Below, in pieces: positions 5,975 to 12,546 of a stretch of DNA of 16,654 nucleotides; position 1 is the stretch's first letter; every line of letters starts with the position of its first letter. Source of the stretch: Desulfobacca acetoxidans (GTDB lineage Bacteria > Desulfobacterota > Desulfobaccia > Desulfobaccales > 0-14-0-80-60-11). The translations under genes were made by a program, and so were the position numbers. Below the pieces are notes generated by a model. The model saw only the letters and a program-made list of their open reading frames with translations, searched no databases and was not told where the DNA came from. The stretch spans positions 1 through 16,654 of the forward strand of contig DZCR01000066.1 in NCBI GenBank assembly GCA_022736495.1. The letters run 5' to 3'.

Positions 5975-7378
5975 ATGACCGTAGTTCGCACCCGTTTTTC
6001 TCCCAGCCCCACCGGCGCCCTCCATCTGGGCGGCGCCCATACGGCGTTGTTCAACTGGCTCATTTCCCGGCATTATGGCGGCACGTTCATCCTGCGCATC
6101 GAGGACACGGACAAAGAGCGTTCCCAGGAGCGGTTCGTCACCGAGATTCTGGACGCCATGACCTGGCTGGGCCTTGATTGGGATGAAGGCCCCTATCGCC
6201 AGTCAGAAAGATTGCCTATCTATCACGACTATATCCAGCGGTTGCTCGAGCGGGGTGCAGCCTATTACTGCAACTGCCCGCCCCAGGATTTGGAGGCCCG
6301 CCGCCAGGCCGCCCTGGCCCAGGGTGAAAAACCCCGGTATGACGGCCATTGCCGCGACCTCGGGCTGCCCGCCGGACCGAATACCGCGGTGCGCTTCAAG
6401 ACGCCCCAGACCGGCGTCACCCATTGGGATGATCAGATCAAGGGCCCCATCGCCTTTGACAACCAGGAATTGGATGACCTGGTGCTGCAGCGGGCCGACG
6501 GCATTCCTACCTATAATTTCGCGGTGGTGGTGGATGATATCACCATGGGCGTCACCCAGGTCATCCGCGGTGAGGACCACATCCCCAATACCCCCCGGCA
6601 ACTTGTCATCTATGAGGCCCTGGAGGTGACGCCGCCGCTGTTCGCCCACATGCCCCTGATGTTGGGCAAAGACCGGGCCAAGCTGTCCAAGCGCCACGGC
6701 GCGGTGTCCGTTACGGCCTACCGGGAAGAGGGCTACCTGCCCCAGGCCCTGGTGAACTACCTGGCCCGGCTGGGTTGGTCCCACGGCGACCAGGAGATCT
6801 TCTCCCGGGACGAACTCCTCAAATACTTTACCCTGGACCACGTGACCAAATCCCCGGGGGTTTTCGACGAAGAAAAACTGCAGTGGCTCAACGCCCACTA
6901 TCTCAAGGAGATGCCGCCCAGGGAACTGGCCAGGGAGCTGACCCCGTTCCTGCACTATTTAAACGAGCCCCCGGACCAGGAGTATCTGGCCAAGGTGGTA
7001 ACCACCCTGAGCGCCCGGAGCAAGACCCTGGTGGAAATGGCCCAAGCCGCCCATTTTTATTTTGTCGACCCCCGGCCCTATGAGGCCAAGGCCGCCCAGA
7101 AGTTCCTGACCCCGGCCGCGGTCCCCGTCACCCGGGAGATTGCGGCGCGCCTTACCAAACTGTCTGAGGTCAACGAAGCGGCTTTGACGCAATTGTTCGC
7201 CGACCTGGCCCAAGCGACCGGCCTGAAGATGATCAATCTGGCCCAGCCGGTGCGGGTGGCCTTAACGGGCAAAACCGCCAGCCCCGGGCTCTATGAAATC
7301 ATCAGTATCCTGGGCCGGGACGAGACCTTGCGGCGGCTTGAGAACGCCATTGAGTTTGCCGAACGGGGTACCGCGTAA
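5975..7378 (+). CDS. gltX: Glutamyl-tRNA synthetase
   Basis: Class I aminoacyl-tRNA synthetase charging tRNA-Glu in the cytoplasm; 467 aa, the normal bacterial length. The N-terminus reads RFSPSPTGALHLGGAHTAL with the HIGH-type LHLG (16-19), followed by RIEDTDKERS. The KMSKS-type loop is KLSKR (236-240) in DRAKLSKRHGA. The C-terminal anticodon-binding domain is full-length. The zinc-site region keeps C99, C101 and C126, but the fourth ligand, His in E. coli (C-x-H), is Asp here (CRD), so zinc binding may be altered. Start at 5975 has AAGGAT at 5964-5969. Whether it also charges tRNA-Gln for the GatCAB route cannot be told from sequence; no glnS or gat gene is in the window. Single-gene unit, divergent from the zinc-ribbon gene. 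Confidence 0.97.
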   Translation: MTVVRTRFSPSPTGALHLGGAHTALFNWLISRHYGGTFILRIEDTDKERSQERFVTEILDAMTWLGLDWDEGPYRQSERLPIYHDYIQRLLERGAAYYCNCPPQDLEARRQAALAQGEKPRYDGHCRDLGLPAGPNTAVRFKTPQTGVTHWDDQIKGPIAFDNQELDDLVLQRADGIPTYNFAVVVDDITMGVTQVIRGEDHIPNTPRQLVIYEALEVTPPLFAHMPLMLGKDRAKLSKRHGAVSVTAYREEGYLPQALVNYLARLGWSHGDQEIFSRDELLKYFTLDHVTKSPGVFDEEKLQWLNAHYLKEMPPRELARELTPFLHYLNEPPDQEYLAKVVTTLSARSKTLVEMAQAAHFYFVDPRPYEAKAAQKFLTPAAVPVTREIAARLTKLSEVNEAALTQLFADLAQATGLKMINLAQPVRVALTGKTASPGLYEIISILGRDETLRRLENAIEFAERGTA

Positions 7379-7392
7379 GACAGAAAATGTCG

Positions 7393-7409
7393 GGTGCGCA
7401 CTGCGCACC
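7393..7409. repeat. GGTGCGCA palindrome
   Basis: GGTGCGCA (7393-7400) and TGCGCACC (7402-7409) form a perfect 8-bp inverted repeat around one base, 14 nt after the gltX stop. A related GTGCGC...GCGCAC palindrome occurs at 8888-8902, so this is probably a dispersed repeat. No T-tract follows, so it is not a typical terminator. Confidence 0.7.
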
Positions 7410-7469
7410 ACATGAATGCCTTAAATTGACCCATAGGCTGATTATCGCAATATTTCAAGGAGGTTAGTC

Positions 7470-7664
7470 ATGGCTGAAGCCAAGCAAAGCTATCGGAAAA
7501 AACAGGCATACCTGATGATCGCGGTGTTCGCCTGCATCGGCATCGCCATTTGGGGGCACAGCGCCCCCATATCCGTGGGCGCGATTCTGGCCGCCTGCGG
7601 CATCGCTTTTTATGCCGCCACCATGGAGCCGGCTAAGGCCCCGGACGAACACCACCAGCATTAA
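7470..7664 (+). CDS. 64-aa membrane protein, unknown function
   Basis: A short protein with a basic N-terminus (residues 1-11), two hydrophobic helices, about 13-28 and 33-48, and a charged tail ending in DEHHQH. AAGGAGG at 7457-7463, six nt before the ATG, is one of the best ribosome sites in the window, which argues strongly that the gene is real. It is separated from gltX by a palindrome and from the formyltransferase gene by 196 bp with hairpins, so it may be a single-gene unit. The histidine-rich tail could bind a metal, but three His are not enough to argue it. I do not recognise the family. Confidence 0.72.
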   Translation: MAEAKQSYRKKQAYLMIAVFACIGIAIWGHSAPISVGAILAACGIAFYAATMEPAKAPDEHHQH

Positions 7665-7669
7665 GCCGC

Positions 7670-7705
7670 CGGGGCAGGATGTCGGAGGGCGCCCCCCCTG
7701 CCCCG
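7670..7705. repeat. GC-rich hairpin downstream of the 64-aa gene
   Basis: CGGGGCAG (7670-7677) pairs perfectly with CTGCCCCG (7698-7705), and the 20-nt loop contains a further GGGCGCCC palindrome (7687-7694). It begins 6 nt after the stop codon. It may act as an RNA 3' stabiliser or weak terminator; no T-tract follows. Confidence 0.55.
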
Positions 7706-7797
7706 CACCCCGCTTGCCCCCTCAGCTGGCGATCCAGCCTGCGCAGTGGTTAGCAGCCGCGTCCAGTTAAGGGCATTACCGGGTGTGTGAGAAATCG

Positions 7798-7838
7798 GCG
7801 GGCAGGTGCTCTTGTCATATTCGAATCTTTCTGCCCGC
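7798..7838 (+). promoter_or_regulatory. Leader hairpin just upstream of the formyltransferase ribosome site
   Basis: GCGGGCAG (7798-7805) and CTGCCCGC (7831-7838) form a perfect 8-bp stem with a 25-nt loop, ending 10 nt before the AAGGAGGG ribosome site. It could affect translation or mRNA stability. It does not match a tetrahydrofolate riboswitch that I can recognise. Confidence 0.35.
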
Positions 7839-7860
7839 GGCCAATCACAAGGAGGGTATT

Positions 7861-8793
7861 ATGCGCATCGCCTTAATCGGCCAGGCGGCCTTTGGTGCAG
7901 ACGTCTTGAAAGGGTTAATTGAGCGAGGCCAACAGGTCGTGGGTGTCTTTTGCCCCCCGGACCGGGGCAGCAAGATCGATCCCATGAAAGACGCGGCGCA
8001 GGCGGCCGGGATTCCCGTGTTGCAGCCGCCCCGGATGAAGGACCCTCAGGCGTACGAGCAGATGGTTGCCCTCAACCCCGACCTGGCGGTCCTGGCCTTC
8101 GTCACCGACATCGTGCCCGGCAAAGTCTTAGCCGTCCCCAAAATCGGGTCCATCTGCTACCATCCTTCCATCCTCCCCAGATACCGGGGCGCCTCGGCCA
8201 TCAACTGGGCAGTGATCAATGGCGAGCGGGAAAGCGGGCTCACCATCTTCTGGGTGGATGAAGGCATCGACACCGGCGACATCCTCCTCCAGAAGAAGGT
8301 GGAGATCGGCCCCAATGAAACCACCGGGGAGGTGTACTTTAACAAGTTGTACCCCCTGGGAGTGGCCGCGTGTTTGGAGGCGGTTGATCTCGTGGCCCAG
8401 GGCAAGGCTCCCCGGATTCCCCAGGATCACTCCCTCTCGACTTACGATCCCCCCTGCGATGAGAAGGTCGCGGCCCTCAATTGGAACCAGCCGGGGCGGC
8501 AGGTCTTTGACTTCATCCGGGGCTGCGATCCCCAGCCCGGCGCCACCACCACCTTCAAGGGCGAACAGGTCAAGCTCTATAACGTCTCGTATCTCATGGC
8601 CGACCACGCCGCCCAGCCCGGTGAGATTCTGGAAGTCACGGACCAGGGCGTCAAGGTGGCCGTAACCGGGGCTGCGCTCTTCATTACCCGTTTCCGCACC
8701 AAGGACCTGGGCAAGGTCAAGGCCCCGGATTTTATCGCCGCGCAAAAACCCCAAGCCGGCGACCGCTTCGGCGCGCCCGCGGTGATGCGCTGA
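7861..8793 (+). CDS. Formyltransferase-fold protein, 10-formyl-THF hydrolase-like
   Basis: A 310-aa protein with the Formyl_trans_N domain (residues 1-190) followed by a Formyl_trans_C-like barrel. The catalytic segment reads ICYHPSILPRYRGASAINW, with His101 and with Asp137 in GIDTGD. The ASAINW, FWxDxGxDTGD and QGKAPRIPQ stretches resemble the N-terminal hydrolase domain of 10-formyl-THF dehydrogenase (ALDH1L1). Met-tRNA formyltransferase has Asn two residues before the His; here that residue is Cys99 (Ile in ALDH1L1). I therefore expect hydrolysis or transfer of the formyl group of 10-formyl-THF, not initiator Met-tRNA formylation. No def gene is adjacent and there is no aldehyde dehydrogenase domain. 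AAGGAGGG at 7849-7856 fixes the start; a frame running from 7783 lacks such a site. Family sure; reaction inferred from motif memory. Confidence 0.8.
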   Translation: MRIALIGQAAFGADVLKGLIERGQQVVGVFCPPDRGSKIDPMKDAAQAAGIPVLQPPRMKDPQAYEQMVALNPDLAVLAFVTDIVPGKVLAVPKIGSICYHPSILPRYRGASAINWAVINGERESGLTIFWVDEGIDTGDILLQKKVEIGPNETTGEVYFNKLYPLGVAACLEAVDLVAQGKAPRIPQDHSLSTYDPPCDEKVAALNWNQPGRQVFDFIRGCDPQPGATTTFKGEQVKLYNVSYLMADHAAQPGEILEVTDQGVKVAVTGAALFITRFRTKDLGKVKAPDFIAAQKPQAGDRFGAPAVMR

Positions 8794-8850
8794 TACTGAC
8801 TTCTCGCTCCCAAGCTCTGGATTGGGAACAAGGAATCAGAACTGCGGTGG

Positions 8851-8870
8851 GGCGGGCCTCCATGCCCGCC
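8851..8870. repeat. GGCGGGC/GCCCGCC palindromic repeat
   Basis: GGCGGGC (8851-8857) and GCCCGCC (8864-8870) flank a 6-nt loop and are followed by TCTACCCTCA. It belongs to a group of GGGGCGG-type hairpins that recur at 9406, 11943 and 13846 in this window. Confidence 0.7.
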
Positions 8871-8887
8871 TCTACCCTCAACCGGCA

Positions 8888-8902
8888 GTGCGCGGTGCGC
8901 AC
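8888..8902. repeat. GTGCGC/GCGCAC palindrome
   Basis: GTGCGC (8888-8893) and GCGCAC (8897-8902) with a three-base loop, related to the palindrome at 7393. It lies 25 nt before the ATG of the 157-aa membrane protein and may shape its leader. Confidence 0.6.
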
Positions 8903-8926
8903 CCTACTTGAAAATAGCCTTTCCGC

Positions 8927-9400
8927 ATGGCAACCAATTTTAGAGACAAACAGATAACCCTCAAGTCCCGCTACCTGGCCGTTAACTTTATCGGCCTGGC
9001 CATGATTGCGGCGATCTTTGTCTATGCCGGGGTGGTGGAATTGATCAAATGGCAGTGGGCGCCCTTTACCGGCTTCGCCAAACTTCCGCCCCAAATCGCC
9101 AGCCTCCTCAAATATATCTTTCTGGCCCTGGCAGCAGCCCAGTTTGCCATCATCAAAATTGTGCAGAAAATCCTGCCGGCCCGATCCCTGGATAACCTGC
9201 CCCAAGCCGCCATCATCACCTTTGCCCTCTGTGAAACCGTGGCGATTTTCGGCCTGGTCCTGTTCCTGCTGACCGGCAATGCCCTGGATTTTTACGTCTT
9301 TATGGTGATCTCCCTGGGGTATTTCTACCTGTTTTTTCCCAAGTACGAGGAGTGGGAGCAGCTGGTGAGTGCCGCAGCTCCCCCTAAGAAAAAGAAGTAA
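8927..9400 (+). CDS. 157-aa four-helix membrane protein
   Basis: I do not recognise a named family. Four hydrophobic segments are visible, about residues 18-40, 59-80, 93-116 and 119-137, with a lysine-rich tail (PPKKKK). The third helix contains a lone acidic residue, E103, in ITFALCETVAIFGLVLFLL, a pattern superficially like the ion-binding helix of ATP synthase c subunits, but the glycine-rich partner helix of that family is missing. The ATG at 8927 has no obvious Shine-Dalgarno. The gene is bracketed by GGGGCGG-type palindromes (8851 and 9406), so a joint transcript with the following deacetylase-like gene is possible but unproven. Membrane location is well supported; function is unknown. 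Confidence 0.72.
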   Translation: MATNFRDKQITLKSRYLAVNFIGLAMIAAIFVYAGVVELIKWQWAPFTGFAKLPPQIASLLKYIFLALAAAQFAIIKIVQKILPARSLDNLPQAAIITFALCETVAIFGLVLFLLTGNALDFYVFMVISLGYFYLFFPKYEEWEQLVSAAAPPKKKK

Positions 9401-9405
9401 CGTAG

Positions 9406-9427
9406 GGGCGGACCTGCGTGTCCGCCC
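9406..9427. repeat. GGGCGGAC/GTCCGCCC palindromic repeat
   Basis: Perfect 8-bp arms (9406-9413, 9420-9427) around CTGCGT, starting 6 nt after the membrane-protein stop. It is of the same family as the repeat at 8851 and, like it, is followed by a CTCA sequence. Confidence 0.75.
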
Positions 9428-9457
9428 TCATTTGGCCCTAGCCAACTTTGTGAAAAA

Positions 9458-10306
9458 ATGAAAAAAATCGGCATCTACTACCACCCCTCCTTCAGCCGCA
9501 AGAGTTACATGACCGTAGGCAACCGGCTGCGGGACTTTCCTGAGGCCCTGGACCCGGTTTTGGCCAAACCCAACGTGCGTCTTATCGAGGCTCCCCGGGT
9601 GTCCAACGACCTAATCCTCAAAGTCCACGACCCGGAGATGCTCACCATGGTGGCCATGGATAGCATGTGTTCCACGGCCTATGAGTCCGTGGGTTCGGTG
9701 GTGGCCGGCATGACGGACCTGGCAACAGGAGTGGTCGACCGGGCCTTCTGCTTCATCGGCGCCGGCGGCCACCACGCGGGTTATCGCCAATTCTGGGGAG
9801 CCTGCTGCTTCAACGATGTGGTCATCGCCCTGACCCATACTCGGGAAATCAGCGGCTGGCGGCGCTTTGCCATCGTGGACACCGATGCCCACCACGGCGA
9901 CGGCACCCGTCAGTTGGTGCGGGACGACCCCGGGGTCTTCCATCTGTGCTTCTGTGCCGTCAACTTTAAAAGTGACGACGGCACCAAGGTGGATGTCAAC
10001 GCCCAACGCCTGAATTGGCAGGCTGACCCTGATACCCAATACTTGAATTTGGTGCGCCAGAACCTGACCTTGATCCCGGCCTTCAAGCCGGACCTGCTCA
10101 TCTGGTACTACGGCTTCGATACCCATCGGGATGACTACGGCTCCATCGGACTCACGGAAACGGCCTATTTCGCCATCTGCGACCTGATGCTGGCCGCCTC
10201 CGAGGAGATGGGCGTCCCCCTCCAGGTAGTCCTGGCTGGCGGCTCCATGTCCCACCTGGCTACCGCGACGATCCCCGAAATCATCCGCCGCCTGGCGGAG
10301 GGGTAG
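9458..10306 (+). CDS. Histone-deacetylase superfamily protein lacking the catalytic Tyr
   Basis: A 282-aa protein of the arginase/deacetylase fold (HDAC, acetoin utilisation AcuC, acetylpolyamine amidohydrolase). Zinc-site and charge-relay residues are visible: the HH pair in GAGGHHAGY (H105, H106); D143 and H145 in DTDAHHGDGT; and D221 in GFDTHRDD. All three zinc ligands are present, so the metal site should form. The catalytic Tyr of the usual GGY motif is missing: the sequence reads LAGGSMSH with Ser263 there. It is shorter than most family members (about 300-375 aa). It may deacetylate an unusual small substrate, work slowly like class IIa HDACs (which have His at this place), or only bind. 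Ribosome site is weak. Family sure, activity uncertain. Confidence 0.85.
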   Translation: MKKIGIYYHPSFSRKSYMTVGNRLRDFPEALDPVLAKPNVRLIEAPRVSNDLILKVHDPEMLTMVAMDSMCSTAYESVGSVVAGMTDLATGVVDRAFCFIGAGGHHAGYRQFWGACCFNDVVIALTHTREISGWRRFAIVDTDAHHGDGTRQLVRDDPGVFHLCFCAVNFKSDDGTKVDVNAQRLNWQADPDTQYLNLVRQNLTLIPAFKPDLLIWYYGFDTHRDDYGSIGLTETAYFAICDLMLAASEEMGVPLQVVLAGGSMSHLATATIPEIIRRLAEG

Positions 10307-10319
10307 CTGCCTTTTCCCC

Positions 10320-10348
10320 TTGCCGGAATCCGGGATATAATTTATAAT
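10320..10348 (+). promoter_or_regulatory. Sigma-70-type promoter of prfA-prmC
   Basis: TTGCCG (10320-10325) and a perfect TATAAT (10343-10348) are separated by 17 nt. A second TATAAT overlaps at 10336-10341. Transcription would start near 10355, leaving about 75 nt of leader before the prfA ATG at 10431. The surrounding 60 bp are strikingly AT-rich against a GC-rich background. Confidence 0.6.
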
Positions 10349-10430
10349 ATGTTAAAATATTAGGATAATTTTGCCTAAATCACAGAACCTCAGCCTGGGC
10401 CTTAACGCTCTGGCGCACCCATAAAATCCC

Positions 10431-11498
10431 ATGCTTACCGATCGCTTAGAATCCCTGGAAAATCGTTATCAGGAACTGGAAACCGCGCTGACCGATCCCG
10501 AGGTCATCAAGAACCAGGACCTATATCATAAGTCTCGCAAAGAACTCTCCGAGCTGGCGCCGGTGATCCAGACCTTCCGGCGCTTTCAGCAGGTGGAAAA
10601 AGAACTGGCGGAAAACCAGGCCCTGCTGAAGGAGGAGATGGACGAGGAGCTCAAGGCCTATGCCCGGGAGGAGATTCAGGTCCTCAAAGATCAGGCCGCC
10701 CGCTTAGAGGAAGATCTCCAGTTTCTGATGCTGCCCAAAGACCCCCTGGATGACAAGAACGTCATTTTGGAGATTCGGGCCGGCACCGGGGGCGATGAAG
10801 CGGGACTGTTTGCCGCGGACCTCTTTCGGATGTACACCCGCCTGGCGGAGCGCAAACGCTGGAAGTTGGAGATTCTGAGCCACTCGGCCACCGGGGTCGG
10901 CGGGCTCAAGGAAATTATCGCCTCCATCTCCGGCGATAAGGTCTACAGCCAACTCAAATACGAGAGCGGGGTGCACCGGGTCCAGCGGGTCCCGGCCACG
11001 GAATCCCAAGGGCGCATCCATACCTCCGCGGTGACGGTGGCCGTCCTCCCTGAAGCCGAAGAGGTGGACGTCCAAATCAACCCGGAAGAACTGCGTATCG
11101 ACGTCTTCCGTTCTTCCGGCCCCGGCGGCCAGAGCGTCAACACCACGGATTCCGCGGTGCGGGTCACCCACCTGCCCACCGGCCTGGTCGTTTCCTGCCA
11201 GGATGAAAAGTCCCAGCACAAAAACAAGGCCAAGGCCCTGAAAGTCTTGCGCTCCCGGCTGCTGGACCTCATGCAGCATGAGCAGCAGCAGCAGATCGCC
11301 CAGGAACGCAAGAGCATGGTGGGCACCGGCGACCGCAGCGAACGCATCCGCACCTACAATTTTCCCCAGGGCCGGATCACCGACCACCGCATCGGCCTGA
11401 CCCTCTATAAGCTGGAGGACCGGCTGGACGGGGATCTGGATGAACTCATCCAAGGCTTGATCACTTACCACCGGACCCAGGCCCTGGCGCAGGGATAA
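10431..11498 (+). CDS. prfA: Peptide chain release factor 1
   Basis: RF1 recognises UAA and UAG stop codons in the ribosomal A site and triggers peptide release. At 355 aa it is full-length. The PCRF domain occupies about residues 15-200, with the stop-recognising PAT tripeptide at 188-190 in [13 protein letters not shown], as opposed to SPF, marks RF1 over RF2. The hydrolytic GGQ is at 232-234 in [11 protein letters not shown], and the basic [14 protein letters not shown] helix follows. ATG 10431 has no clear Shine-Dalgarno, but the N-terminus aligns with family length. The stop TAA is directly followed by the ATG of prmC (no gap), so the two are translationally coupled; PrmC modifies the GGQ glutamine of this protein. 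Confidence 0.97.
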   Translation: MLTDRLESLENRYQELETALTDPEVIKNQDLYHKSRKELSELAPVIQTFRRFQQVEKELAENQALLKEEMDEELKAYAREEIQVLKDQAARLEEDLQFLMLPKDPLDDKNVILEIRAGTGGDEAGLFAADLFRMYTRLAERKRWKLEILSHSATGVGGLKEIIASISGDKVYSQLKYESGVHRVQRVPATESQGRIHTSAVTVAVLPEAEEVDVQINPEELRIDVFRSSGPGGQSVNTTDSAVRVTHLPTGLVVSCQDEKSQHKNKAKALKVLRSRLLDLMQHEQQQQIAQERKSMVGTGDRSERIRTYNFPQGRITDHRIGLTLYKLEDRLDGDLDELIQGLITYHRTQALAQG

Positions 11499-12488
11499 AT
11501 GGCCGAACCCCAAACTGCCTGGACCATCCTGGAACTCCTCCGCTGGACCACCGCATATTTTCGTGGAAAAGGAGTCTCAGAGCCCCGGGCTTCCGCCGAG
11601 GTCCTCCTGGCCCATACCTTGGCCGCCAGCCGTCTGGACCTCTACCTGCGCTACGATCAACCCCTCAATTCGACAGAACTGACCCGCTTCAAGGCCCTGG
11701 TGCTCCGGCGCCTCCAGGGTGAACCCGTAGCCTACCTCACCGGACACCGGGAGTTCTGGTCCCTGGACTTTCAGGTAACCCCGGCGGTGCTGATCCCCCG
11801 CCCTGAAACCGAGACCCTGGTGGCCGCAACCGTTGAGGCGGTGAGGCTTCTCGGCGGAGGGGGCCTGGGGCGCGAAGCCCCTGCCCTTACAAAAAATACC
11901 GAAAACTCCCCCGAACTCCCTCCCCCTACTCCGGAGGATGAAGGGGCGGGTTTAAAACCCGCCCCCTGGGGCCTAGAAATCGGCGTGGGCAGCGGCGCGG
12001 TAATCGTTGCCCTGGCCAAAGAACTGCCGGAGATAAACTGGCTAGGCGTGGACCTCTCAGTCGCGGCCCTGGCCGTGGCCCGGAACAATGCCCGGCGCCA
12101 TGGGGTGCTCGACCGGGTCTATCTGCTCCAGAGCGATCTGGTCAGGACGTTCAAGCCCCAGGCGTCGTTTGACGTGCTGGTGGCCAATCTGCCTTACGTG
12201 CCGCAGCCGGAATGGGAGCAGTTACCCAAAGACATCAAGGTATTTGAACCACAACAAGCCTTATTGGCGGGAAAAGACGGTTTGGACCTGATCCGGCCCT
12301 TAATGCAGCAAGCTCATCTTTATGTAAAAGCGGGAGGCTGGGTGCTCCTGGAGGTGGGGGACCGGCAGGCCGAACCGGTCGCAACTTTCTTTGCAGAAAC
12401 CGGCGCCTATGAATGCGTGGAGACCATCAAGGATTTCAGCGGCATCGACCGGGTGGTGCGGGGCCGGCGTTGGGGGGGAGACGGTTAA
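11499..12488 (+). CDS. prmC: Release-factor glutamine methyltransferase
   Basis: SAM-dependent N5-methyltransferase of the GGQ glutamine in RF1 and RF2 (HemK/PrmC family). It has a helical N-terminal domain (about 1-115, with PVAYLTGHREFWSLDF and VLIPRPETETLV) and a Rossmann methyltransferase domain (about 158-325) with the SAM loop LEIGVGSGAVIVALA. Two oddities. First, residues 118-157 form an extra proline- and glycine-rich linker between domains; part of it, EGAGLKPAP, is encoded by a palindromic repeat at 11943-11965. Second, the substrate motif that is normally NPPY reads NLPY (230-233). At 329 aa it is about 40-50 longer than usual, which the insertion explains. It starts immediately after prfA. 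The frame is intact and the other motifs are kept, so it is probably functional. Confidence 0.93.
   Translation: MAEPQTAWTILELLRWTTAYFRGKGVSEPRASAEVLLAHTLAASRLDLYLRYDQPLNSTELTRFKALVLRRLQGEPVAYLTGHREFWSLDFQVTPAVLIPRPETETLVAATVEAVRLLGGGGLGREAPALTKNTENSPELPPPTPEDEGAGLKPAPWGLEIGVGSGAVIVALAKELPEINWLGVDLSVAALAVARNNARRHGVLDRVYLLQSDLVRTFKPQASFDVLVANLPYVPQPEWEQLPKDIKVFEPQQALLAGKDGLDLIRPLMQQAHLYVKAGGWVLLEVGDRQAEPVATFFAETGAYECVETIKDFSGIDRVVRGRRWGGDG
11943..11965. repeat. Palindromic repeat inside the prmC coding sequence
   Basis: GGGGCGGGTTT (11943-11953) and AAACCCGCCCC (11955-11965) are perfect 11-bp arms around one A. The unit resembles the intergenic palindrome at 13846-13874 and encodes GAGLKPAP in the prmC frame without breaking it. 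Confidence 0.9.
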
Positions 12489-12490
12489 AG

Positions 12491-12516
12491 GGGAAGATGC
12501 GCCGTATCATCTTCCC
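12491..12516. terminator. Bidirectional hairpin between convergent prmC and leuC
   Basis: GGGAAGATG (12491-12499) pairs perfectly with CATCTTCCC (12508-12516) over an 8-nt loop. It lies 3 nt after the prmC stop and 31 nt beyond the leuC stop, where a shared terminator is expected. The T-rich tract after it (TCATTCCATCTTTA) is imperfect, and on the other strand it is only CTTTAACC. Rho-independent termination is therefore likely but not textbook. Confidence 0.5.
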
Positions 12517-12546
12517 TCATTCCATCTTTATATCCTTGCAGACTCT

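Noticed and set aside
5797..6063. An 88-codon minus-strand frame spanning the gltX start
   Set aside because: It overlaps gltX, the intergenic promoter and the start of the zinc-ribbon gene; it has no domain and no ribosome site.
7861..8793. Calling this gene fmt (methionyl-tRNA formyltransferase)
   Set aside because: The Asn two residues before the catalytic His is Cys, the flanking motifs resemble ALDH1L1, and no def gene is nearby.
10704..11513. A 269-codon minus-strand frame over prfA
   Set aside because: Complement of prfA with no ribosome site or recognisable motif.
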